DNA from: Palsa-504 sp963808315
GTDB taxonomy: Bacteria > Actinomycetota > Actinomycetes > Streptosporangiales > Streptosporangiaceae
Length of the DNA: 64,000 nucleotides
Direction: 5' to 3'
NCBI GenBank assembly: GCA_963808315.1
Contig: CAWEFK010000029.1
Location: 1 to 64,000, forward strand
Below are positions 1-7,619 of this stretch, in pieces (the stretch's first letter is position 1; every line of letters begins with the position of its first letter). The notes under the pieces are model-generated. The model was not told the origin of the DNA and did no database searches. It saw only the letters and a program-made list of their open reading frames with translations. Position numbers and translations under genes: made by a program.

Positions 1-2
1 TG

Positions 3-131
3 GCGCCCGCCATCTGGCTGACGATCCCGCCGGGCCTCCCCGCGAGCATGACGTTCGGCGCCCTGGGCATGGCGGCAGGGCTGAGAGCAGGCCAGGCGGC
101 TGCCGGGGCCCGAAAACTCCTGCCAGCTTGA
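3..131 (+). CDS. C-terminal end of an unidentified protein (partial, runs off the window edge)
   Basis: An open frame enters from the left edge and stops at 129-131, giving 42 residues rich in Ala, Gly, Leu and Met (contains PPGLPASMTFGAL). The composition suits the tail of a membrane or secreted protein but no family motif is visible. The stop codon lies inside the first copy of a 15-base repeat (129-143). It could be a chance frame; the evidence is only its length and composition. Confidence 0.3.
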   Translation, partial: APAIWLTIPPGLPASMTFGALGMAAGLRAGQAAAGARKLLPA

Positions 132-201
132 GGCACCCCTCCGGAATAAAGTGAGGCACCCCTCCGTTCCGGTAGGCAGCAACGACCGGAGGGGTGCCTC
201 A
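129..201. repeat. Triplicated 15-base unit, two copies forming a hairpin
   Basis: The unit TGAGGCACCCCTCCG occurs at 129-143 and 152-166 in direct orientation and its exact reverse complement at 187-201. Copies two and three form a perfect 15-bp stem with a 20-base loop. No T-run follows, so it may be a factor-dependent terminator or the relic of a mobile-element end. Confidence 0.7.
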
Positions 202-245
202 TCTTGGCACTCCGACTTGACCGCACGAGGAGTGAAGAAGAGAAG

Positions 246-548
246 ATGAGCGCTATCGAGCCCTCCGGGGCCGCAGCCGCCTCAGCGGCCGCAGACGCCG
301 TCGGAGCGCAATTTCCGGCTCCACACGATCCTCACTACGAGCCACCAGCCACTACCTGACCCGCCACGGCAGCACTGCCGGCCGTCGGCGCCATCGTGCA
401 CGGGTTCGCCGTCGGCTACTGGTGGGCCGCAGGCGTCTTCTGGGCCGCTGCCGTCCTCTGCAGTGCCCTGATCCGCGGCGGCACCCGGCTCCGCCGCAAG
501 GCCGGCCAGCCCGAGCCCCTCGACGAGGTCGCCGGCGGACTGATCTGA
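246..548 (+). pseudogene. MFS (DHA2-type) transporter C-terminal remnant
   Basis: An ATG at 246 opens a 37-codon Ala-rich frame that stops at 357-359. The same frame then continues to 548 and encodes a final transmembrane helix with HGFAVGYWWAAGVFWAAAVL, followed by a basic and acidic tail. That last-helix pattern is typical of 14-TM drug-efflux MFS proteins. Only about 60 of some 480 residues remain, so this is a relic. The ATG-proximal part may be unrelated sequence joined by deletion. It lies just upstream of the SDR gene. Confidence 0.5.
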
Positions 549-642
549 AACAGCCCGTGGTCGGTGGCGCCTCGATGGCAGGACGGATCGCGGCGCCAAC
601 CACCAAAACACGAGCCACAACCGACAGGAAGGCGCGTGTCGC

Positions 643-1377
643 ATGCCCAAACTGGACGGCAAAGTCGCAGTCATCACCGGAGCGACGTCCGGAATGGCGC
701 TGGCCACAGCCAAGCTGTTCGTCGCCGAAGGCGCCCATGTGGTCATCACCGGACGGCGCCAAGAAAAAGTGGACGTGGCGGTTGCCGCGATCGGTCCTAA
801 CGCAACGGGCGTGCAGGCGGACTCAGGGAATTTGGACGACCTCGCTCGGCTGGCCGAGGCGGTGCGGGAGCATCATGGACGGGTCGACGTCCTGTTTGCC
901 AGCGCCGGCTTTGGCTCGGTATCCGATCCGCTCGGCAGCATCACCCCGGAGTCGTTCGATGACGTCGTCGGTGTCAACTTCCGGGGCACCGTGTTCACCG
1001 TTCAGTACCTGCTGCCGTTGATGAGCGACGGTGCCTCGGTGATCTTGAACGGCACGACCAGCGCCACCAAGGGCATTCCCGGGGCCGGCGTGTACTCGGC
1101 CAGCAAGGCGGCGGTGCGCTCACTGGCACGCACCTGGGCGGCGGAGCTGAAAGACCGGGGCATCCGGGTAAATGTGATCAGTCCCGGTTCGATCGAGACC
1201 GCACTTTTCAGTACGGTCCCGCCCGAGTTCCGCGAGCAGATCATCTCCGCCATCCCCCTCGCGCGGCTGGGGACCAGCGAAGAGATCGCGGCCGCCGCGC
1301 TGTTCCTCGCCTCTTCGGACGCCAGCTTCATCACTGGCGCCAACCTCGTCGTCGACGGCGGGTTCAGCCACATCTGA
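643..1377 (+). CDS. SDR family NAD(P)-dependent oxidoreductase
   Basis: Complete 244-residue classical short-chain dehydrogenase, a cytosolic NAD(P)(H)-dependent oxidoreductase of alcohols or ketones with unknown substrate. The cofactor motif TGATSGMA is at residues 12-19, the Rossmann strand motif FASAGFG near 86, the catalytic Ser in ILNGTTSAT near 137, and the YSASK catalytic Tyr-Lys pair near 149-153. The usual GxxxGIG glycine triad is altered (SGMA in place of GIGxA), which is tolerated in some members. The C-terminal FITGANLVVDGG motif is canonical. ATG at 643 is preceded by AGGAAGGCG. The next gene starts 81 bases downstream on the same strand, so the two may be co-transcribed. Confidence 0.9.
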   Translation: MPKLDGKVAVITGATSGMALATAKLFVAEGAHVVITGRRQEKVDVAVAAIGPNATGVQADSGNLDDLARLAEAVREHHGRVDVLFASAGFGSVSDPLGSITPESFDDVVGVNFRGTVFTVQYLLPLMSDGASVILNGTTSATKGIPGAGVYSASKAAVRSLARTWAAELKDRGIRVNVISPGSIETALFSTVPPEFREQIISAIPLARLGTSEEIAAAALFLASSDASFITGANLVVDGGFSHI

Positions 1378-1458
1378 GGCCAAGTGGTCTGGCAGCCGGC
1401 GCCGCTGCCTCTGAAACTAAGAAGTTCATCTCCGACCAACGAAAGTGAGCACCCCACT

Positions 1459-2077
1459 ATGAGCAGCATCAGCTTCATCGGCCTGGGCGGCATGGCCCGA
1501 GCCATAGCCGCCCGCGCGGTCGAGGGCGGCAACACCGTCGAGGTCATCGGCCGCGACCACACCAAGGCCAAGGACCTCGCCGCGGACCTCGGCGGCGGCG
1601 CTAAAGCCGGATCGTTCGGCGCCGTCCGGCGGGTGACATCGTCATTCTCGCCGTGCCCTACACCAGCGCCGCTCAGGTCGTCGCCCAGTACGGGGACGCG
1701 CTCGACGGCAAGATCATCGTCGACATCTCGAACACGTTCAACGCCGACGCCACCGGGCTGGTCACCCCTGAGGGCACCTCCGGCGCGCAGGAAATCGCCA
1801 AGGCCGCCCCGGCGAGCGCACACGTCGTGAAGGCGTTCAACACCGTCTTCGGCCACGTCCTGGCCCAGGGCGGGCCGATGGACGTGCTCATCGCCGGCGA
1901 CGACGCGGACGCAAAAGCGAGGGTTTCGGCGTTCATCGAGAGCCTCGGGCTGCGTCCGCTGGACGCCGGAGACCTGGCGGCGGCGCACTGGCTGGAGGAG
2001 CGGGTCCGCTGCTGATGGGCCTGGCCCGAAACGGCGCAGGGTTCAACATCAGCCTCGGCGTCAACGTCGCGGGCTAA
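1459..2077 (+). CDS. NAD(P)-binding F420-reductase-like protein (two frameshifts)
   Basis: A short Rossmann protein of the NADPH-dependent F420 reductase (NPD1) type, about 205 residues once two frame breaks are bridged. The N-terminus has the dinucleotide motif GLGGMA, then IGRDHTKA, which would contact the NADP phosphate. The middle reads ILAVPYTSAAQVV and IIVDISNTFN, and later VKAFNTVFG; all are characteristic of this family. The frame shifts near 1628 (a C seems lost from a C run) and near 2003 (a G seems lost), after which the tail ends NISLGVNVAG. Both are single bases in homopolymers, so sequencing error is as likely as inactivation. It would fit with the F420-dependent LLM gene downstream. 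Confidence 0.75.
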
Positions 2078-2126
2078 GAGCACCCCCGCTTGCAGTTCCA
2101 GCGCCCCGCACTGGCACCCGGTCGCC

Positions 2127-2160
2127 ATCCCGGGCAGGCAGGGTCCCGCCTGCCCGGGAT
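2127..2160. terminator. Hairpin after the F420-reductase-like gene
   Basis: Perfect 13-bp stem (ATCCCGGGCAGGC with its complement) and an 8-base loop, 50 bases after the preceding stop codon. No T-run follows, as is common for terminators in high-GC actinobacteria. Confidence 0.55.
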
Positions 2161-2314
2161 GCAGCGCGCAGGCCGCGCGCCATCCGACCTGCAGGCAATC
2201 GACTCTGACCACGACGGACTGCCCGCGCCCGGCACCGGCGAGGACGTCATCAAGCAGGTCGGCGACGCCATCTCATCGTGGCCGGCCACACACGAATGAC
2301 TGAAGGAGACACCC

Positions 2315-3171
2315 ATGCCTGACTACGGTCATCCTCTGCGTTTCGCAACGTTCATCTCTCCCGCCAACTCCCCGGCGCACCGTCCGGTCGAGCTGGCGCA
2401 GCTCAGTGAGCGGCTCGGTTTCGACTTCGTCACCTTCCAGGATCATCCCTACCAGTCGAGTTTCCTCGATACCTGGACCCTGCTGAGCTGGGTGGCAGCG
2501 CGGACCGACCGCATCGGCGTGTCCGGCAACGTGCTGAACCTGCCGCTGCGCCAGCCCCCCGCCGTGCTCGCCCGCGCGGCTGCCAGCCTCGACCTGCTCT
2601 CCGGTGGCCGGACGAGCCTCGGGATCGGGGCCGGCTTCTACTGGGATGCCGTGCAGGCGGCCGGCGGACGGCGGCTCACCCCGCTGCAGGGCGTGGCGGC
2701 GCTTGGCGAGGCAATCGACGTGATCCGCGGGATCTGGGACGCCGACGGGCCCGGCACCCTCACATGCCGAGCGGCGAGTTCTACCAGGTCCACGGCGCCG
2801 AGCGCGGACCCGCGCCCGCACACGAGATCCCGATCTGGCTCGGCGCCCACAAGCCGAGGATGCAGGACCTGGTGGGACGCAAGGCCGACGGCTGGCTGCC
2901 GTCGTTGCCGGTCATGGAGCCTGGCGGCCTGCCGAAGGGAAACGCGATCATCGACGACGCCGCACGGGCCGCGGGCCGCGACCCCCGCGAGATCACCCGC
3001 CTGCTCAACATCTTCCCGGACCAGCAGACACCGGAAGCACTGGCCCAGATGACCCTCGAAGACGGCGTCAGCATCTTCATCCTGGCCAGCGACGACCCGG
3101 ACATGCTCGAACGCTTCGCCGCCGAAACGATACCCGCCGTACGCGAACACGTCGCCCGCGGACGCAAATAG
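2315..3171 (+). CDS. LLM class flavin-dependent (F420-type) oxidoreductase, one frameshift
   Basis: Luciferase-like monooxygenase fold protein of about 285 residues when one frame break is bridged. The N-terminal part has the family pattern RFATFISPAN, LGFDFVTFQDHPYQ and the GGRTSLGIGAGFYWDAV turn that binds the flavin or F420 phosphate. The second part has PIWLGAHKPRMQDLVGRKADGW, trimmed here to its family meaning: the conserved strand and helix before the C-terminal lobe. The shift is near 2757-2763, where ACCCTCACATG would be in frame with one extra C. ATG at 2315 has a GAAGGAGACACCC ribosome site. Substrate unknown; it probably works with the F420-reductase-like protein upstream. Confidence 0.8.
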
Positions 3172-3626
3172 CATCTGTGCCCGCTAAATCCCAGAGAGCC
3201 ACGTGCGTTGAAAGGCGCCAGCGTGGTTCCGGAGGAAGGCCAGGTCCACCCCGCAGACAGAGGTATATCCCAGGTATATTCGCCCGCTGACCAGCAGGTA
3301 CATGGGCTGGTGAAGTCGGCGCGAGCGTGGCCGCACGCGGGCCCATCCCGGCCGGCGCCGTGCGGGTTGCGGCTGGCCCGGTGACGGGGCGACGTGGGCG
3401 CGGGACAGCGCCGAGACGGCTGGGTGCGGCGACGACATCAAGCCCGGCGTTTCCAACCGGCATCGGCACATGGTGGCCGGGGCCGCGCGCGTCATCAACG
3501 CGATCGTTAATGCGGCTACAAACCCGGCTCAACGGCACACGTCGAGCCGAAACCTACCGCTAACGTGCCCCGTCCGTGGCCGTCCGTGGATGTCACCGAC
3601 CGGGGGCTGAACGGGTTGGCCCGGCT
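3172..3626. other. Intergenic stretch with a helically phased direct repeat
   Basis: About 450 bases with no convincing gene. It holds a direct repeat GGTATAT at 3262-3268 and 3273-3279, spaced 11 bases start to start, which would put both on one face of the helix. Nothing else was recognised. Confidence 0.4.
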
Positions 3627-4356
3627 ATGGTCGGGCGGATGTATACCGGCGCGGCGGATGCCGGTGAAGTGCTTACCACGTTCGATCGCATCACCGACGG
3701 CGACACCCTTCTCGGGGGAACGCGAGTGGGAGGCTACAGCCGATCGCATCGCCGCGATCGGCGACGACTGCCTGCGTCGGGGCCACCGGGTGAGCAGCCG
3801 CAACGCCCTGCTGCGGGCTGCGACGTACTACGCGGCGTGTGTCTATGGTCGACTGTGCGACGATCCGGATAACGTGCTGGCACGGACGTTCGCCGCGTAC
3901 CGCCGGTGCTGGGAGCAGTACCTCGGGCTGCTGGACAACCCGCCCGCGCGGTTCGATATCCCCTGAGGGCACGACGATGCCCGGCTGGTTCTTCGCCGCC
4001 GCCGGGGACGGCCCGAAGCCGACGCTGGTGGTGGCCAACGGCTCCGACGGCGCGCTGAGCTACCTGTGGCCCGGGCTGGGCTCCGAGGGGAGGGCGCGTG
4101 GCTACAACGTCGTGTTGTTCGACGGGCCCGGCCAGCAGCGCATGCTGTTCGAGCGGGGCATCCCGTTCCGGCCCGACTGGGAGCACGTCATCGTGCCGGT
4201 CGTCGACGCGGCGCTGGGGCGCCCGGACGTCGACCCGCAGCGACTCGTCCTCTACGGCATCAGCCAGGGGGCTACTGGGGCCCGCGCGCCCTAGCGTTCG
4301 AGCATCGCTTCGCGGCCGCGGTGATCGACGGCGGGGTGGTCGACGTCGCCGGCTGA
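3627..4356 (+). pseudogene. Alpha/beta hydrolase, frame-broken and missing its C-terminal third
   Basis: Resembles the large acyl-peptidase-like hydrolases with an N-terminal helical cap. The cap region reads EWEATADRIAAIGDDCLRRG and AFAAYRRCWEQ-like helices, followed by TLVVANGSDGALSYLWP and VVLFDGPGQQ, which is the oxyanion strand. The nucleophile elbow GISQGG is restored if one G is added to the G run near 4270. Other breaks lie near 3720 and 3964. After VIDGGVVDVAG the protein simply ends, so the acid and His of the triad are missing. The truncation point abuts the truncated end of the opposite-strand monooxygenase, which indicates a deletion joining both genes. Confidence 0.7.
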
Positions 4357-4890
4357 TCAGCGCGGCCACCAGCTTCGCCGTCGGGTGCGTGGTGAACGGC
4401 CTGGCTTAATCTTCGACCAGGCGCCGTCGGCTCCGGCGAGGAGGCTGGCGGTCACAGCCGGCCCGGTCGCGAACGTCAGCTCATGCCGGCCGTCGCCGAG
4501 GGAACGGACGCCGCTGACCCGGCGCCCCCACCGGATTGCCCCGGCCGGCAGTGAGTCGAGCAGGATCCGGCGCAAGTCCCCGCGGAGCACCCCGGGACGC
4601 CCGCCGGCGCCGTCGTCCGGCTCGTCGAGCAGGACCGTGCCGCCGGAGTCGAGCACGTGCGTGGCCTCGCCGCCCACGTGGATGATCGCGCGGAATTCCT
4701 CGGTGAGGCCGGCCGCTTCGAGCGCGAGCTGCCCGTTGTACTCGTGGATGTCGAGCTGGCCGCCCTGGGGGCGGCCCTGCACCGCGGGCTATGCCTCGTA
4801 GATCGTGACTGAGACGCCGTGAACGTGCAGGACGCGGGCCAGGGTGAGGCCGCCGAGGCCCGCGCCGACGATCGTGACTGGAGCGGTCAC
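4357..4890 (-). pseudogene. FAD-dependent (TetX-like) monooxygenase, C-terminally truncated with an internal amber codon
   Basis: Leftward from GTG at 4890. The first 33 codons carry the FAD-binding VTIVGAGLGGLTLARVL motif and end IYEA. An in-frame TAG at 4791-4789 follows, and then the same frame resumes with QGGQLDIHEYNGQLALEAAGL-like family sequence, RGDLRRILLDSLP (the Arg that faces the flavin) and GADGAWSK (the DG motif that contacts FAD ribose). Homology ends near 4410, so the substrate domain is gone. It diverges from the TetR gene at 4995 and was probably its regulated target. Confidence 0.75.
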
Positions 4891-4938
4891 GATGGTTCCT
4901 CCGGACCGGGGCCCGCCGGCCGGGCCGGCGGCTCACCT

Positions 4939-4977
4939 CTGGTACGTTGTACCAGACGTTTTGGTACACGGTACCAG
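4939..4977. promoter_or_regulatory. Two tandem palindromic operators for the TetR regulator
   Basis: TGGTAC-GTT-GTACCA at 4940-4954 and TGGTAC-ACG-GTACCA at 4962-4976: the same 6-bp half sites with a 3-base centre, repeated exactly 22 bp apart (two helical turns). They lie between the divergent monooxygenase and tetR starts, 19 bases before tetR. That arrangement is what an autoregulating TetR dimer pair would use. Confidence 0.8.
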
Positions 4978-4994
4978 TCGTGTCAAGATGAGTC

Positions 4995-5675
4995 ATGGCC
5001 AAGACGCGGCGGGCTCCGGAACGAGGGGCGGGCGCACTCACCCGCGAGCGGATCATCGACGCGGCGATCGGCCTGCTGGACGCCGACGGCGAGAACGGGC
5101 TGACGTTCCGCGCTCTCGCCAGCCGGCTGGAGACCGGGCACGGCGCCATCCAGTGGCACGTCGCGAACAAGAGCGAGCTGCTCAAGGCCGCCACCGCCAC
5201 CGCCGTCGCGCGCGCCATGGGCAAACCCGGCCCCGGTGCGCCGCCCCGGGCGGCCATCCACGCCATCGCCCTCGGGGTCTTCGACGCGATCGACACCCAC
5301 CCGTGGATCGGCGGCCAGCTCGCCCGCCCTCCCTGGCAGGACACCATGCTGCAGATCTTCGAGCGCATCGGCCGGCAGGCCCGGGCGCTCGGGGCGCCCC
5401 CGACGGCGCAATTCTCCGCGACGTCGGCGCTGCTGCACTACGTCATCGGCGCGGGCGCCCAGAACGCGACGAACTCCCGGTCGCCAGTAGAGCCCGGCGG
5501 CCGGCAGCACGTCCTCGACACCATCGCCAGGCACTGGGAAGGACTCGACCCCGAGGAGTACGCGTTCACCCGCACGATGACAGCGCAACTGCGTGAGCAT
5601 GACGACCGCGCCGAGTTCCTGGCCGGAATCGACTTCATCCTCGACGGCATGCTGCCGTCCCGGCCCGAAGGCTAG
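4995..5675 (+). CDS. TetR/AcrR family transcriptional regulator
   Basis: Complete 226-residue repressor. The N-terminal helix-turn-helix runs from about residue 16 to 62 (LTRERIIDAAIGLLD, then LTFRALASRLE, then the recognition helix GAIQWHVANKSELL). The remaining helical ligand domain contains HPWIGGQLARPPWQ and is typical of TetR_C subfamilies controlling flavin monooxygenases or efflux. It is divergent from the truncated FAD monooxygenase and next to two matching palindromes, so it very likely represses both genes. The ligand is unknown. With its main target broken, the regulator may now be orphaned. Confidence 0.9.
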   Translation: MAKTRRAPERGAGALTRERIIDAAIGLLDADGENGLTFRALASRLETGHGAIQWHVANKSELLKAATATAVARAMGKPGPGAPPRAAIHAIALGVFDAIDTHPWIGGQLARPPWQDTMLQIFERIGRQARALGAPPTAQFSATSALLHYVIGAGAQNATNSRSPVEPGGRQHVLDTIARHWEGLDPEEYAFTRTMTAQLREHDDRAEFLAGIDFILDGMLPSRPEG

Positions 5676-5839
5676 ACCGCAGGCCATCACCGGTGAAGTC
5701 TTTCGCCCGGCCCGTCAGCAGCCCGCGCTGGGACTTGGGTGGTTGGCCTGACCTGGTACTCACGATTGGCGCTGAGCTTAGGCGTGGTCTGAGAGCCTGT
5801 GGGATTCCAGAACTCAGCCATCGGCCCCGACCTGGTCTT
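5676..5839. other. Non-coding flank between tetR and the transposase
   Basis: No gene is visible. It contains CCAGAACTCAGCC at 5807-5819, a possible left end of the insertion element (see that entry). The lost end of the ABC ATPase gene is not found here. Confidence 0.35.
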
Positions 5840-6973
5840 TCAGGCGGCTCGTTCGTATTCGCTGAGGAGACCGCCAAGGACGGCCCGACGCTGGATCCGC
5901 TCCTGGGCGAGGTCGGCGGGAGGGTAGTCCGGCCGGGGCGGGCGGAGCTGACGGCTGCGATGGCGACGACGTCCGTTGCAATGGGCCTCGTACTGGGCCA
6001 GGATTGTCCGCAGATGCCGTTCACCGAAGATCAGCATCCGGTCGGTGATCTCCGTCCGTGCAGTAAGAGCGAATCTTTCCGCATAAGCGTTCGCGCGCGG
6101 GCTCCGGGCCGGGATCTTCACGGCCTCGATGTCAGCGCCAGCCAGGAGCGCATCGAAGGACACGGTGAACTGGCCAGCCCGGTCGCGGACCAGGAACCGG
6201 AACTCCACGGCGCGATCACCGAGATCCATCAAGAGGTTGCGGATCTGCTGGGTGGTCCACGGCCCGTCCGGGTTCGCGGTCACGCCGAGGATATGCACAT
6301 ACCGGGAGCCGACCTCGATCACGAACAAGCAGTACAGGCGCTGCAAGGTCACCGCGCAGTCCACGTGGAAGAAGTCGGCCGCAAGCATCGTCGCCGCTTG
6401 CGCGAGCAGGAACTGCCGCCATGTCGTGTCAGTGTGCCGCTCGGGTGCCGGAGAGATCTTCAGCGCCTTCAGGACCCGGCGGATCGTCGATGCGCTGACC
6501 CGGTGGCCGACCTTGAGCAGCTCACCTTGGATCCTCTTGTATCCCCAGCCGTTATTCTCGGTGGCGAGCCGCACGATGAGCGTGGCAACCTCGGCGCTGA
6601 CTGGCGGCCGTCCCGTCCGGTTCGGATAGGTACTTGCGGGTGACCAGACGGCGGTGCCAGCGCAGGACGGTACCAGGGGTGACCAGCCGGTGCGCTCGCG
6701 GCCTTCCCGGTAGGAGCCGGATCAGCGCGGTCATCACCGCCCGGTCAGCCCAGTCCAGTTGGGGCCGCGGATGGGTCCGGCGCAGCACGGCGACCTCATG
6801 CCGCAGCACGAGGAGCTCGGCGTCCTTGGAAGCTGACGACCGGGCAAGCAGGATCAGCCAGCTGCACAGCCGCACGAAGATGAGATAGAGCAAGCGGAGG
6901 GACACGAATGATCATGATGCCCTACGGCTGACCCTGGCCATCGCTGCAGCTCATGGGACAGGCAGACTTCTGG
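5807..6973 (-). mobile_element. Insertion sequence with one transposase; ends tentative
   Basis: The element carries a DDE transposase on the minus strand. Its right boundary is inferred from the abrupt loss of ABC ATPase similarity just after MTVIIA (codons near 6983-7000). A 13-base sequence at 5807-5819 (CCAGAACTCAGCC) matches 11 of 13 bases with the inward sequence from 6973 (CCAGAAGTCTGCC), so these may be terminal inverted repeats. No clear target duplication was seen, and the missing ATPase end is not on the other side, which implies a deletion beside the insertion. Confidence 0.5.
5840..6905 (-). pseudogene. DDE (integrase-core) transposase, one frameshift
   Basis: Two overlapping frames together give a transposase of about 350 residues. 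The N-terminal part (from GTG 6905) has a hydrophobic start and a helix-turn-helix-like region with SSASKDAELLVLRHEVAVLRR. The C-terminal part has the HTH HRVSASTIRRVLKALKI and an rve catalytic core: first Asp in MLAADFFHVDCAV, second in FLVRDRAGQFT, and Glu in RANAYAERFAL. The frame breaks near 6625, where RKYLS should be RK-x-TYPNRTGRPP; two bases appear lost. The catalytic residues are intact, so an immediate ancestor was active. Similar single-ORF integrase-core elements are common in actinobacteria. Confidence 0.85.
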
Positions 6974-7616
6974 CACCCCCCAGGCGATGATGACGGTCAT
7001 CTGGTTCTCGCGGCGCAGCCTGGCCAGCAGGTCGAGGATCCCGGTGGCGTTGTGCGAGTCCAGGTTGCCAGTTGGCTCGTCAGCGAGCAGCAGGTGCGGG
7101 GTGTTGATCAGGCCCGCGCGATGGCCACCCGCTGCTGTTCGCCGCCTGACATCCGAGACGGCAGCGACCGCTCCCGCCCGCCGAGGCCGACCGCCTCGAG
7201 GAGCCCACGGCCGCGGTCGAGCTTGTCCCAGCCGGTCCGGTACGGGAGCACCGGCGCGATCACGTTGTCCAGGGCGGTTAGCGCCGGAAGCGGGTTGTAA
7301 CGCTGGAACACGAACCCTACCGTGCGGCGGTAGGCCGCGAGCGCGCCGCCGCGCAGCGCGGTCACCTCGGTGCCATCGCTCACGATCGTGCCGGAGTCCG
7401 GGTGCTCGATCGCGCCGATCAGGTGCAGCAGCGTTGACTTGCCGATCCCGAAGAGCCGGTCATCGCGATGAAGCCGCCCGGCTCGAGGGTGAAGCTCACG
7501 TGGTCGGCGGCTGTCACCGGCTATCCGCTGCCGGTCCCGTACTGCTTGCTGACGTCGCGAAATTCGACGGCGGGGCGAGTATCAGCGCCGGGGAGGGCAG
7601 GATCGGAGTTGGTCAT
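6940..7616 (-). pseudogene. ABC transporter ATP-binding protein (MacB/LolD type), truncated
   Basis: Leftward from ATG 7616, three bases after the permease stop. It reads VEFRDVSKQYGTGSG, then an in-frame TAG at 7523-7521, then AADHVSFTLEPGGFIAMTG. The Walker A (SSGSGKST) needs one extra G near 7459. Next come the Q-loop region FVFQRYNPLPALTALDNV, the signature MSGGEQQRVAIARA, a frame break near 7112, and Walker B LLLADEPTGNLDS. The protein ends at MTVIIA where the H-loop should be; the insertion element begins there. With the His switch lost and a stop near the start, it cannot be functional as written. Confidence 0.85.
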
Positions 7617-7619
7617 GGC

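Noticed and set aside
5676..6973. Prophage or large mobile island around the transposase
   Set aside because: No integrase of tyrosine or serine type, no phage structural gene and no attachment repeat was found; a single insertion sequence is sufficient.
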